Shown: positions 21,393 to 32,526 of the stretch, piece by piece
Position numbering within the stretch: position 1 is the stretch's first letter
Layout: each line of letters opens with the position of its first letter
Origin: Bursaphelenchus xylophilus
Taxonomy: Eukaryota > Nematoda > Chromadorea > Rhabditida > Aphelenchoididae
Direction: 5' to 3'
DNA length: 64,000 bases
NCBI GenBank assembly: GCA_904066235.2
Contig: CAJFCV020000005.1
Location: 10,597,501 to 10,661,500, forward strand
Translations under genes and position numbers: made by a program
The notes under the pieces: model-generated
What the model saw: only the letters and a program-made list of their open reading frames with translations
What the model was told of the DNA's origin: nothing
Databases searched by the model: none

Positions 21393-23510
21393 CTTCGATT
21401 GCGACCCCGCTCGATTGCGACCTCGCATCGATTGCGACCCCGCATCGATTGCGACCCAAAATGGGGTAAAGCGACCCCGGGATGAAAATTCTTTGATTCT
21501 CTTCGGGAAAAACTTGCTTCAGGGAGCTGTCCGACTAACAGAGCGTACGTTTTTTCCGTACCTTTTGGTCAGAGAAGCGAAAAGATCTCGAATTAGCGAG
21601 AGAGTCCGAGAAAAACCGTTCCTCTTGATCCAAAACCTGGAGTAGGTCTCAAAGTTGGAGCCATAACTTTTGAGCCAGTGGTCGCAAGTTGATGAAACTC
21701 GCAAGGTTTATAGAGTACACAATTAGCTTTCTATGAATATAAAAATCGTCATTAAACATTACAGTATACCCAAAGCCGCTTTCATTTTACTTCAAAAAAA
21801 TAAGAAATCCGCTTGAAAACACAAAAAAATCCGCAGTTTTTAAATTTGGGCTCATAGATCTGCTGAACCGTAAGCTAGAATGCTCAATTTAAAGCTGGGT
21901 GTCCTATGAAGTACCACCTTTCATAATTTAAAAAGAGGGTATAACATTTCAACACGTAGCGGATACTGTAACCTCGGAAATCTTTTTATGCACGCATTTT
22001 GTACCGTATCTCTCCCTTCTTCCTTCGCTTTTGTGGACAGAAAAGTTCGAAAAAAGGCGCCCCCAAAAAGATTTCCGGGCTTACAGTATCCGATACGCAT
22101 CAAAATATTATGCCGTCTTTTCAAATTATCCAAGGCGCTACTGCATAGAACACGTTGCGTTAATTTCAGAATTCTAGCTCAATTTTCAGCTGACTTATAA
22201 ACCCAACTTCAAAAACTTTTGGATTTTTTGTGTTTTTTCAGGAAAATCAAGGCGGATTTGGCTATACTGTAACATTAAATAACAATTTTTATATTGCTGT
22301 AAAGCTAAATGTCCACTCTATAAGTTGATAAAATTTCATCAGTCTGCAGTCAACGACTACAAAGTTACAGGCCCAACTGTGAAGCCCCATCGAGGATAAT
22401 CGAGCCTCCATTTTCATCGAAAAAGCGAAAAGAAAAGCGCGGGAAATGATCGGAAATGGGGTGCACAATAAAGTTTTTGGGTTTACTGTGCACGTTATTG
22501 GCCAAAATTTTTTGCCATCTTCCCAAAATAATGACGACAATTGTGCCAAGACTTGCCGTTTTTAATTTTAGCACTCTAGCTGAACTTCTAGCTGACTTAT
22601 AAGCCCAACTTTGAAACAATACGGATTTTTTGTGTTTTTGGAGTAAAATCTAGGCGGGTTTAGGTATACTGTAACATTTGAGGACGATTTTTATACTCTT
22701 ACAAAGCTAATTGGGTACTCCATAAGCCCTGTAAGTTTCACCAACTTACGACCACCGGCTCAAAAGTTATGGCTCCAACTTTGAGACCTACTCTAGGTTT
22801 TGGATCAACAAGAGCGGTTTCTCTCGGACTCTCTCGCTAATTCGAGATCTTTTCGCCTCTCTGACCAAAACCGTACGGAAAAAACGTACGCTCTGTTAGT
22901 CGGACAGATCCCAGGGGTTTTCGAGGGTGCTGATTTCGAAAATGATGTTCATTTTTCCTCTAGTACTACATAGTACTGTCTGATACTATATAGTACGAAG
23001 TGGAAATATGGCTTTTGACGTTAATGGTGTTGGTTTGATGCTTAGTACTCTTCAAAAACACGTTTTAAAGACTTGGTGCTATATAGTACTGTCTGATACT
23101 ATTTAGTACGAAGTAAAAATAGGCGTACTAAACACCAGAACAACACCACGAACGCCTAGAGGCCAACTTTACACCTCGTACTACATAGTATCAGACAGTA
23201 CTATATAGCACCAAGTCTTTAAAACGTGTTTTTGAAGAGTACTAAGCATCAAACCAACACCATTAACGTCAAAAGCCATATTTTCACTTCGTACTATATA
23301 GTATCAGACAGTGCTATGTAGTACTAGAGGAAAAATGAACATCATTTTCGAAATCAGCACCCTCGAAAACCCCTAAAGCAAGTTTTTCCCGAAGAGAATC
23401 AAAGAATTTTCATCCCGGGGTCGCTTTACCCCATTTTGGGTCGCAATCGATGCGGGGTCGCAATCGATGCTGGGTCGCAATCGATGCGGGGTCGCAATCG
23501 ATGGAATTCA
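21393..23510. mobile_element. Long foldback with GGGTCGCAATCGATGC end repeats
   Basis: Each end is a short tandem array of a 17-base unit (CGATTGCGACCCCGCAT at the left, inverted at the right, about four units each). Behind the arrays roughly 900-base arms mirror each other, including GGGATGAAAATTCTTTGATT and AACCGTTCCTCTTGATC-like blocks. No ORF with a domain. Confidence 0.75.
22916..23372. mobile_element. Nested foldback with TAGTACTACATAGTACTGTC motifs
   Basis: Interrupts the right arm of the larger foldback: the mirror of AACTTGCTTCAGGGAG is split here. Its own arms begin AGGGGTTTTCGAGGGTGCTG and run inverted for about 200 bases. Confidence 0.7.
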
Positions 23511-23574
23511 ACGCAGCGAGCTTTTGTTTTTTCGCGCAGTGCAGACTTTGGCCCTTTTCTTCTCAAACGCACAC

Positions 23575-23669
23575 GGCATTTCCTTTTTTTCTGGACATTT
23601 TGCCACATTTTTGATGCTTCCCGGATTCAAAATGGTACGTTTTTTGCCACAGGATCGGGTCCGTCACTG
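23575..23669. mobile_element. A-family MITE right end
   Basis: AAAATGGTACGTTTTTTGCC then GGATCGGGTCCGTCACTG; left half absent. Confidence 0.6.
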
Positions 23670-23845
23670 CACGTCACTCCAAAATAGAAGAAGAAATTTC
23701 ACGCCCCTTTTTGGTGATTCATTCGAAACGAAATGACACTATCCGATAAAAAGCATTTTCTTATCTTTTTTCTTCCTTTTCGAGAAAAAGCGATTATTCC
23801 GGGCGAGAAAAAGTGCCGATAATTTCGCGACATTTCGTCTGTCTT

Positions 23846-25677
23846 TTAAAAGACGATTTTTGGCTCGCTGCGTCAGCGGTGGACATAGGAAAAAATCGAT
23901 TTTGGGTTTTTTGCATAAAAATGACCGTCGACATGTGCTAAGGAAAAGCAAACAACAGTTTTTCTCAATTCTGCCCGGAAGGCATAAATTTGCTTAAATT
24001 TGTCTTTTTTGGAATTTTCGACCTGGTGACGTCATAGAAAGAGCAAATCACCCAAAATTTTGCTTGTATACGTTTTCGACCATTGGGAACTCATTTTTTT
24101 GAAAATTAAGTCTCTCAGATTACTGTAACACAGGCATATTGTAATCCGGTCGATAAAAATCGACCGTAACTCCTTCGTATCAAAAATCCCACAGGATTTT
24201 ATTTCAGATTCGGAATCAGCATAAAATTCTGCATATTATACACATAATGTGAGGTCATAACTCCAGGGGGGAGATCGCGTAGTATATTGGATTTTGGCAA
24301 AAATTACGTTTGAAAGGTCGCGGGTTCGATCCCCGCTTGGTGCAAATATTGAAAACACAGCGGAAATCGCGTTTAATGGATACCTCAGGGTTATGTGAGA
24401 TACAATAAGCAATTTTAAACATTAACGCGTATCTAATTGCGATTAAAACTGATTTTATATAATTTTTGGAGACTGAAAATGCAAAAAATGAAACTGCTTC
24501 AAACCGCTTGAAATTGGCGACACTTATTCTAGGGTCAATTATAAGAAACTTTTGTGTTAACTTTTTTCGGTAGATCACCGTACCATGGATTATTGTAACA
24601 TTAAACATGATTTGGTTTTTCGTGTACCACATGGCGCAGAAAAGTCGGACTGTCGTCATTGTGCTCAGAATGGTTAAGAAAGAGTTTTCTTGTGTACAAA
24701 AAAAATTTTATGGCTGTACCGTTTGGAACGGCCGAATTATTTGACGCAATTTCACCATTTGATTATGACATCAAGACGCGTTACAATTAAGGGCGAATTT
24801 TCTTTCAGATATAGAAAGTGGATCTTTTCGCTGTCTAAAGCGACTAATTAAAACGATTTATTATTTTATGCAAGAATTTTGAAGAAAATTGCTGTTAATC
24901 AGGACACGTTTAATGCTACAGTAATCCATAGTACGGTGATCTACCGAAAAAAGTTAACACAAAAGTTTCTTACAATTGACCCTAGAATAAGTGTTGCCAA
25001 TTTCAAGCGGTTTGAAGCAGTTTCATTTTTTGCATATTCAGTCTCCAAAAATTATATAAAATCAGTTTTAATCGCAATTAGATACGCGTTAATGTTTAAA
25101 ATTGCTTACTGTATCTCACATAACCCTGAGGTATCCATTAAACGCGATTTCCGCTGTGTTTTCAATATTTGCACCAAGCGGGGATCGAACCGGCGACCTT
25201 TCAAACGTAATTTTTGCCAAAATCCAATATACTACGCGATCTCCCCCCTGGAGTTATGACCTCACATTATGTGTATAATATGCAGAATTTTATGCTGATT
25301 CCGAATCTGAAATAAAATCCTGTGGAATTTTTGATACGAAGGAGTTACGGTCGATTTTTATCGACCGGATTACAATATGCCTGTGTTACAGTAATCTGAG
25401 AGACTTAATTTTCAAAAAAATGAGTTCCCAATGGTCGAAAACGTATACAAGCAAAATTTTGGGTGATTTGCTCTTTCTATGACGTCACCAGGTCGAAAAT
25501 TCCAAAAAAGACAAATTTAAGCAAATTTATGCCTTCCGGGCAGAATTGAGAAAAACTGTTGTTCGCTTTTCCTTAGCACATGTCGACGGTCATTTTTATG
25601 CAAAACCCAAAATCGATTTTTTCCTATGTCCCGGGTCCATTACGGGCTGACGCAGCGAGCCAAAAATCGTCTTTTAA
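23846..25677. mobile_element. F-family TTAA foldback element, copy 2
   Basis: TTAA plus AAGACGATTTTTGGCTCGCT at both ends, arms of about 900 bases meeting near 24760. The right arm carries an extra CCGGGTCCATTACGGG that the left lacks; in the copy inside the retroelement the same insert is in the left arm, so the two copies lie in opposite orientation. Confidence 0.85.
24270..24345 (+). other. tRNA-like Pol III segment, left arm of F copy 2
   Basis: Degraded A box around GCGTAGTATATTGG (24277-24290) and a perfect T-arm and B box: GCGGG-TTCGATC-CCCGC at about 24320-24337. The mirror copy on the minus strand is at about 25178-25250. Confidence 0.5.
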
Positions 25678-25754
25678 ATCAATGAAAACGACACGAAGTT
25701 TCGAAACGGTTCAGGAAATGCGCTGGATTGACGTCGCCGCGACTTTGCTAAAGA

Positions 25755-25902
25755 ATTTTCACAGTGCAAACGGCTTTTTTTTTTGAGGTTTGCACGGTGC
25801 GAAAAAGGAAAATCCACTATGCGTTAACGACAAACGTGGGAAAAAGTTCAAAATGCACTGTGCGAAAGCGAAAAAATTTTTATGCACTTTACGAAAATAA
25901 CA
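25755..25902. repeat. E-family element fragment
   Basis: About four 9-mers and a right terminus (TGCACTTTACGAAAAT). Confidence 0.6.
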
Positions 25903-26144
25903 ATACAGTATGTGGCTGGCAATTGTTTGGAGACTATTTTAGCGGGATTCATATTGCCTTAGAAGCGCAGAAATTAATACAATGTCTTCTGAAGGCTACA
26001 TACTGGACTTTTCGATTGCAAAAATGATGATTTATCTTGGGGCTTTGTTTGAATTATATGTGTTTTTTCTTTATCCAGATGCGGTCTGTTGCCGAATCTT
26101 TGTCTAGAAAATAGATAATTTATAGACCAATTGATCAAACTTTT

Positions 26145-26245
26145 ATATCAGTCTGTCGGGAAAATAGTGGTGGGACCTTGGGATCGACGATAATCGCTCT
26201 GCAACGGCAAACCGCGGCTGGGAGATTTTTGGTGCGCGACTACAC
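26145..26245. mobile_element. B-family MITE left part
   Basis: ATATCAGTCTGTCGGGAAAA then a GTGG-type interior; the right terminus is missing. Confidence 0.6.
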
Positions 26246-26281
26246 CTTTTTTTTGACGAGCTGAAAGATTTTACTGACTAA

Positions 26282-26527
26282 TACAGTGAGGGACCGGATC
26301 CAATGGCAAAAAACGTCTCATTTTGCGTCCCGGAAGGGACCAAAATGTCTCCAAACCCTTCCCTTCTCTAAGCTAAAAGACCCAGCTTTGAAGAGCCCGC
26401 CTTGAAGGAAAGATCGCGCTTTTCGAAGCGGAGTTTTTTTGAATAGGGAATGGTTTGGAGTCATTTTGGTCCCTTCCGGGATGCAAAAGGAGACGTTTTT
26501 TGCCATTGGATCAGATCCCTCACTGTA
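26282..26527. mobile_element. A-family MITE, subfamily variant
   Basis: CAGTGAGGGACCGGATCC to its inverse with TA flanks. Inner arms read GGACCAAAATG where other copies have GTATCAAAAATG, so this is a distinct lineage of the family. Confidence 0.8.
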
Positions 26528-27073
26528 AATAGACGGTCAGAAAACACTTTTGGCCAAAACTTTTCGAATTTTACGTCAAAAATCGCGGCGATATTTTAAT
26601 CCACGCAAAAACCGCGCAAAAAGGTCGGATGCACTGTGCAAAATGAGGGTTTTTGGCCTGGCGACAAAAAGTCGGCGCACTTTTGCAAAAGAATACACCG
26701 TGGCATTGTCCTGCTATTCTACTAATCTCGGTCGACGCCATTCATTAATTCGTCAATTAGTCCCATCGCTTGAAAGAAGAAGCTTGTTTACGGCGCTTCT
26801 TTTCGCCGTATTGAATGCCGAAACGGTTTTCTCATAACTTTTGGGCCACGAAACCCAACCTGTCTAGACACAAAATCTGAAAAACAAATTTTGTTAAAAT
26901 TCAATGTTTCGTCGGGTTCTGACTTTCAATCTTCTTGATTCTAGGGAGTTTTAGTCTCTGAAGAGTGATACTATTTATGAAAGTACTGTAAAATATGCAT
27001 ACAGCACTTTCATAAAGGCATGGACATTTGTGGATGTACAAAAAATACCCCCATTTTTCAACATGCTTCATTC
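26528..27073. other. Unassigned stretch
   Basis: One GCACTGTGC at about 26631 and an E-like end (CACTTTCATAAAGGCATGG) at about 27005; no gene. Confidence 0.4.
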
Positions 27074-27230
27074 TCAGTCTGTCGGGAAAATAATGTGGAT
27101 TTCTCGCATCAAAATTCTTCGTTTTGTCGCAGTGGTGCACAAAATCCTCGGCCGCGGCTAGTCATCGAAAATGATAGGTGATTTCAAGACGCGAAAAATC
27201 CACATTATTTTCCCGACAGACTGATATAAC
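27073..27230. mobile_element. B-family MITE, GTGG subtype
   Basis: Complete, with the GCGGCTAGTCATCG block. Confidence 0.8.
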
Positions 27231-27242
27231 AGCTCGTAATCG

Positions 27243-27395
27243 CGCCATAAAGTGTGTAGATTTTTTTTGCGTCGCACAGTGCATTTTTCCTTTGCACTGT
27301 GCAATTGGTGTCGCTCGCCGAAAATGCGCGGCGACTTTTTAATTGCACAGTGCAAAAAAGCTTTGCGACGAAAAGTCTGCGCACTTTAAGGAACG
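27243..27395. repeat. E-family element, short
   Basis: CATAAAGTGTGTAGATTTTT to an inverse-like right end (GTCTGCGCACTTTAAGG) with three or four 9-mers. Confidence 0.65.
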
Positions 27396-27424
27396 ACTAA
27401 TGTCTCCCTATGACGTTGTTTCAA

Positions 27425-27990
27425 ATGTGCGCGGACTTTTTTGCAGCTACGCACCGTGCAAAAAAAACCCCATTTGCACTGTGCGTCTGAAATTTTGCAC
27501 TGTGCAATCAAAGAATCGCGCGGCAAAAGCCGTTTTGCCCCGTGCAAAACGTTCGAAAAGCAAACAAACAAAAGCACTGTGCATGAGCGATAAAAAGGAA
27601 ATGCACTGTGCCCTTTGCACTGTGCGAAAAAAGACAAAACGCACAGTGCAAAGAGTTCGAGAAGCCCGCACCGTGCGAAAAAAGGCGCACTGCACTGTGC
27701 AATCAAAATATCGCGCGGTAAAGGCCGTTTTGCACCGTGCAAAATGTGCGAAAAGCCGCACAGTGCGGTGCGAAAAGAATTAAAATGCACAGTGCAATAT
27801 GTTTGAAAATCTGCACCGTGCGAAAAAAATGGCAAAATGCACTGTGCATCTGCCATTTTGCACCGTGCAGTCAAAATATCGCGCGACAAAATACTTCTTG
27901 CACAGTGCAAAATGTTCGAAAAGCTCGCACGGTGCGCAAAAAAATGACAAAATGCACTGTGCGCCGCGGCTTAAAAATATCTACGCACCT
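27425..27990. repeat. Dense GCACNGTGC array
   Basis: About 24 copies of the 9-mer in 565 bases, alternating GCACAGTGC, GCACTGTGC, GCACCGTGC and GCACGGTGC. The linker ATCAAAATATCGCGCGGTAA recurs with about a 190-base period. All six frames stay partly open because the unit lacks stop codons; none of this looks like protein coding. Confidence 0.8.
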
Positions 27991-28009
27991 TTTTGAAAAC
28001 ACGTAGTAT

Positions 28010-28802
28010 ATAATACCTTATGCAACAACTAATCGCCCGAGTTTGCACTAAACTCCACGGAAGTACTTACTAAACGTTCCACGGTAAATCCGGCGAATCC
28101 CGCAAAGCTCCGTTGGGAAATAGCGAAAGCGGGGCGCTTTAATCCCTTTTCTTGGCCGGGTTATTCGAAAGGGCTTAGCCCCAGCCCTACCTACGGTTAT
28201 CTCTATTTGTTTCCCATGCAATTGCAGAATATTTTTAAATAATCATAATGGTACATCGCGCTTGTTTTTCTGTTTATTTTCCGTTTTACGAAGGGGGCTT
28301 TGAACATTTCCGGAGATTTTAGAAGGCACTTTTGAAGGCTCGGTAGAAAAATAAGTAAAATCTTGGGTTGCAAAATGGCGAAGGGGTTATCAGTCCGTCG
28401 GGAAAATAATGAGGACTCTGTCGCGTAAAAAATCGCATCGCCGCGAAAAAAGAACTGTGTCGCACAACGAACAGAAATAGAATGCCAAGAATTTTGGCAT
28501 TAATTTTCTCAATTTTTTTAAGACAGGTCGGATAAATCAGGCTCATACGCCATCAAAGGGCCATAATTTTATTAAGTTTATTATATCATATGAAAGGTAA
28601 TCCGTTTCAGTTTATTATAGTTCGATTTTTTTAGATAACAAACTTATGGTTTTATGGTAAAACTGGCCGAAAATATGCCCGTTTTTGCAAAAGTTTTGGC
28701 TCTTCTAGAGTGTAAAGTACTTTTTTTGACAAATCTGATCAGGGAGGATTGTTCAACATGTCTTTCTCTTCGTGTGGGCTAAGTTTCAACAAAATTGGTC
28801 TT
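28010..28802. other. Left flank of the retroelement
   Basis: Holds one B-family left end (about 28390-28480, GAGC-like). No gene recognised. Confidence 0.4.
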
Positions 28803-29264
28803 TGTCACGGCCGGGAATAGGCTCGGTGACAATTTGGGAGTCGGCCGGCTGGGTTTGCCGACTCCTTTTGAGAATCTTACAATTCTCCTACCTTTTCGCG
28901 GGGGTGCTGGGGATGGCGACGCTGACTGACAACAACAACAGTTGATTTTGCGATATTTTTATTGTGGGAATTTTCAGGCTTATATATTATCATCAAAAGG
29001 GCGGGATTAGCTGGAGTGTCCTAGGGCTGGGCCAAGGGGGTTGGGTCCGGCCCTAGGACACCTCATAAGTGGAATCATAAAGCAGGAGATACGGAGTGAA
29101 TGATCCGTGCTTACTCAGGCGTTTGCACGGAAAGCGGTGATTAAGAGGCAGGGGAAATGAATGTTATGGCAATCAAGAATCTTCTCGGCCCAAATTAATC
29201 ATCCAATCGGCCTATTGAAAGAATTCCTTTTTGCTATTTTTAGTATCGCGAGGGTGTCGCGACA
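28803..29264 (-). repeat. 3' LTR
   Basis: 462 bases matching 41439-41900 along its full length as far as I can see by eye; ends TGTC...GACA, followed on the left by the GTCTT duplication. Confidence 0.95.
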
Positions 29265-29414
29265 CTCCGGGGGAGGGAGAGGGAGGAAGAAGAGGAGGGA
29301 ATTTTTGGGTTACAAAAGTTTGGAACAGAGTACAGAGATTACAAAATTTTACAATAAATTTATAGTGAGCTTATCTAATTACAATAAATTTTATAGACAG
29401 GTTATCTTATCTTT
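29265..29414 (-). other. Segment between the accessory ORF and the 3' LTR
   Basis: The 45 bases next to the LTR are polypyrimidine on the coding strand (polypurine on the plus strand: GGGGGAGGGAGAGGGAGG). A polypurine tract on the coding strand would be expected here to prime plus-strand synthesis. The rest is AT-rich. Confidence 0.6.
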
Positions 29415-30863
29415 TTAGAAAGTGGGTTCCTCCGGTTCCTCTGGGCTGGTATCCGGTTGGCGGTGGCGGGAGTCGATATGTAGAGGGGCGCGGCAATTGG
29501 GGCACGTCGGGTTCTGATGTTGGTTGAGCTGGCTGGTGATCCACTCGTCTAGGCAGATCTGGTGGAAGAGATGACCGCAGTATGTGCGGGTCACTGGTCG
29601 GTCGTCCCCGGTGAGGCATATGGGGCACTGGTCCTCGTGTGCTCTGGAGGTGCTGGGCCCAGGGACGTCGTGGGGGGTTCCCAGGGCGCACAGCGAGGTG
29701 TGATGCCATTGTTTGCAGTGTAGACACGTTTTTCTGCTTGGGCATCTGATGACATCGTGTCTTCCCAAACAGTTGACGCACCGGTCGCCGATAAGTCTTC
29801 GGCGGACCGAGCGGTCAACAACGACCGTACAGTCGAGAGGGTTATGGTCAGCCGAGTTACAGTAGGGGCACGGCTGACGGCGTGCTTTATGCGGCCTCCT
29901 CATTTCTTGCTCCAAATTGTGGCGGAGGGAGGCGGCCAGGGTTTCGGCTTCATCCAGTCTGGTCAAACTTCGCCGATGCCTTTCTTCCTCGTTTTGTAGC
30001 AAGGCGCTGAGCTGATTGATCTCCTCGGTGAGCTGAGCGCCCACCTCCGCTGCGGCTAGTTGCTGGTTTCGCGAGGCCTCCCGGAGTGCTTGGATTGCCC
30101 GGTAGTGCCTCTCGTTGTCTTCTGCTAAGATGCGCCGGGTTCGGCGAGCTTCGTTCAGGGTGTCGGTGAGGGCCTGTGCCTCCTCCTCCGCCTGGTTACG
30201 GGCGGCGGCGGAGGAAGAGGCTTCGGCAGACAATTCCTCGTTGCGTTTCCGGAGTTGTTCGTTCTGTCTCAGGAGGCGCTTGGCCTCCTCCTCCGCCTGG
30301 TGTCGGGCGGCGGTGGAGGAGGAGGCCTCCGCGGTGAGCGCTTCGTTCTGCGCTCGGAGAGATTCTACCTCGCGTTGAAGTTCCTGGATTGCGTCCGACA
30401 TGGCAGGATCTTGTGGTGCGGACGTAGATGGGCCGGGGATGTCGGCGAAGTTGATTATGTCTAGCAGCGGAATTGGGCGGCAGTGGCGGTGGCGTTCGAT
30501 AAATTCTTCGTATTGAGCTTGGGTGAGTTCATCCAGGTATCTGCAGCTGTACTGGAAGACTTTGAAGAGTTCGGTCGCGACGGTTGGGTTGTTGGATTTA
30601 TCCGGATGTAGACGGAAAGCGGCCCGCCTTCGGATGCTGGCCCATCGGGACTGTGTGCGGCTTTGGAGATTTATCAGACCTAGTGCTAGGATGGTTGAAT
30701 ATATGGTAAGCAGGTCTTCTTCGGAGGGGTCGAAAAGATGGCGACATTCGTCGTTTTGCTCCTTCTGTTGGTTTCTTTTTCCACTCATGTCTGGAAAGAT
30801 TGGTATGAGACGACCGGCCATAGATTCCGGATTTTTTCGGGGGAGGGTGTTGTTTTTCAGCAT
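29415..30863 (-). CDS. Retroelement accessory protein: J domain, coiled coil, zinc knuckles, RING-H2
   Basis: 482 residues starting at an ATG. Residues about 55-112 resemble a DnaJ J domain, with HPDK at 86-89 after an arginine-rich helix and ELFKVFQYSCRYLDE after it; such domains recruit Hsp70. Residues 155-325 form a long coiled coil with an internal duplication (AEASSS...QAEEEA twice). Three Cys/His knuckles follow (CPYCNSADHNPLDC at 332, RCVNCLGRHDVIRC at 361, TCLHCKQWHHTSLC at 379) that parallel the gag knuckles of the same element. The C-terminus has a complete RING-H2 finger at 413-457: CPIC, TYCGH, FHQIC, CPNC, as in E3 ubiquitin ligases. It begins 268 bases after the env stop, inside the LTRs and on the same strand, so it belongs to the element. 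I know of no standard BEL/Pao protein with this layout. Function is inferred only from the domains. Confidence 0.85.
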   Translation of the reverse strand: MLKNNTLPRKNPESMAGRLIPIFPDMSGKRNQQKEQNDECRHLFDPSEEDLLTIYSTILALGLINLQSRTQSRWASIRRRAAFRLHPDKSNNPTVATELFKVFQYSCRYLDELTQAQYEEFIERHRHCRPIPLLDIINFADIPGPSTSAPQDPAMSDAIQELQREVESLRAQNEALTAEASSSTAARHQAEEEAKRLLRQNEQLRKRNEELSAEASSSAAARNQAEEEAQALTDTLNEARRTRRILAEDNERHYRAIQALREASRNQQLAAAEVGAQLTEEINQLSALLQNEEERHRRSLTRLDEAETLAASLRHNLEQEMRRPHKARRQPCPYCNSADHNPLDCTVVVDRSVRRRLIGDRCVNCLGRHDVIRCPSRKTCLHCKQWHHTSLCALGTPHDVPGPSTSRAHEDQCPICLTGDDRPVTRTYCGHLFHQICLDEWITSQLNQHQNPTCPNCRAPLHIDSRHRQPDTSPEEPEEPTF

Positions 30864-31130
30864 TACAGTTCATTTGTAATTGAACTGCTAGTGGTGACGC
30901 TCCCGCGGAGGGAAGTGTTGAGGAACCGGAGGATGTGGGGTTTAGGATACGAATTTTGACGACAATGGTTAGGATAAAGCAGTGGTAAAATTTTGGCAAA
31001 AGATGTGGGTTGCGTGGAAAAAACTTCTCCCGATCCATGTTTTTTTTTGTTTTGTGTGTCGAAAAATAGGAGTTGTGGTTTTTGCTAAGGACGAAAGGGA
31101 TCGGAAGAAGGGTAAGGGACCAGTGGTTGG

Positions 31131-32526
31131 TTAATGGTGGTGGGGCTTAGCCCGTTTGGGCAGGAGACCACGGCTTTCGGGGAGTTGTTGGTGCGGGCGA
31201 GGTCCGAGAAAGATCGCAGGTGGGGTGGAAGGGAAATTGTAGCGGAAAAGAAAATAAAGCATGATAACGACAGTTGCCATAACAATTAACATAAGGAGGG
31301 GATATTGGAAGATTAAAGAAGGGAAAAACCAAGCGACTTTTTCCAGAAATTGTGTAATATCGCGTAGAATGTTTCCGATCGGAACTTCATCGGCGGCTCT
31401 TGCCCACCACTGTCCAAGTTCCTTGGACGGGGGAGGAGGAATCGTCATGGTGTGAAGTTTTCCGAAAAGGTGTAGAGTTCCGTCAGATTTATCGGAGCAG
31501 GAGTAGGGACAGTTTTTGTTAAATTCAGCTTCATCGGTGTAGATGTTGAGTTGGAAGGTAATGTTGTTGCAGGGAAATGATTGGACATTTGTTCCATCAC
31601 ATTCGACATTGATAGTCGTTGGGAGTTTGGATTGGCAGAAAATGATAGCTTGTGCTCCCGAATGACAAGACTTGCATCCGGTCAATTGTTGTATCACGGA
31701 AGGTGCACACTTTGCACGATAATGAAACGTAGATATCGTTGTGTTTTGGAAGGCGATGTGAACCAGAATGGCGGTCTGTTGAGCGATTTCTGCCGTGATG
31801 GTGTGATTTTGATAGTCGATCTTTATTGGACCCGAAGTGAACGGGAGTTTTACCTCCTGGTTGTGCCATAGGTCCATAGGGTTGCGGTAGTTGCATGTGC
31901 ATTTGGTGTGGAAGTCGCTGGGGCTGCATGAACAAGTTTCATGGGGGAATGTACACTGGAATCTTCTGGCATCGTCTTCTGAGCGGCATTGGAAGACCCC
32001 TAGGCTGCCCGGAGCAGGTTGTTGGGGGTCAGAGGCTGCGGTGGTGATGGCCTCGTTGGTTCCCACTTTTATAACCATAGGTTGATACAGAATCGGTACC
32101 TGCGGAGTGGATATGGCCTGTAGAGTGAAGATCTCGTTTCCGACGTGGACGGGCTTGGCAGCCACCAGTTGTATGAGGGACGTTTTTTCGCCCACTTCTA
32201 GGATTACTGACGCGGTTATAGTCCACGTGGGGCAACGTCCTATTTGGTAAATGTTGTTGGTTTTTGGTAAGGCATAGAGGCGCCAGAAGTTACATCCCGG
32301 ACTGCAGAGGAAGCAGCCACAAGTGGCGCACCCACAGGCCCGGGTACAGTGGGAGTAGCCGGGGGCCCGACGGGCTAGGAGTGAAAATTCGGGGAGGTCG
32401 TCGGACGTGGAGACCTTTTCACATTGATATCCTTGACAGTACGAATTCGATGCCATATCACATCGATGGACGGATTCAACTGTGGTGGCAAAGTCTCGTG
32501 TATGGTAGCCGTATTTAAAGTTACAT
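31131..32526 (-). CDS. Envelope glycoprotein, distal part (phlebovirus Gc-type)
   Basis: Open from the inner edge of the TTAA foldback to the stop at 31131, about 464 residues; its beginning lies on the other side of the foldback (34361 upward). The many paired cysteines (for example CGCATCGCFLCSPGC) and the cysteine spacing resemble the phlebovirus G2/Gc class II fusion glycoprotein (Phlebo_G2 family), known in nematode BEL/Pao envelopes. Potential N-glycosylation sites are visible (NHT, NTT, NIT). A single C-terminal membrane anchor (LLMLIVMATVVIMLYFLF) precedes a short basic tail. It has no start codon of its own outside the inserted element, so as it stands the envelope gene is interrupted. 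Confidence 0.8.

Noticed and set aside
24270..24345. tRNA gene
   Set aside because: The T-arm is perfect but the acceptor stem and anticodon arm do not form a proper cloverleaf; it is part of a repeated foldback arm.
28803..29300. Reading the retroelement in plus orientation because of the plus-strand polypurine run
   Set aside because: The tRNA-Trp primer site and all coding frames place the 5' LTR at 41439-41900, so the element is on the minus strand.
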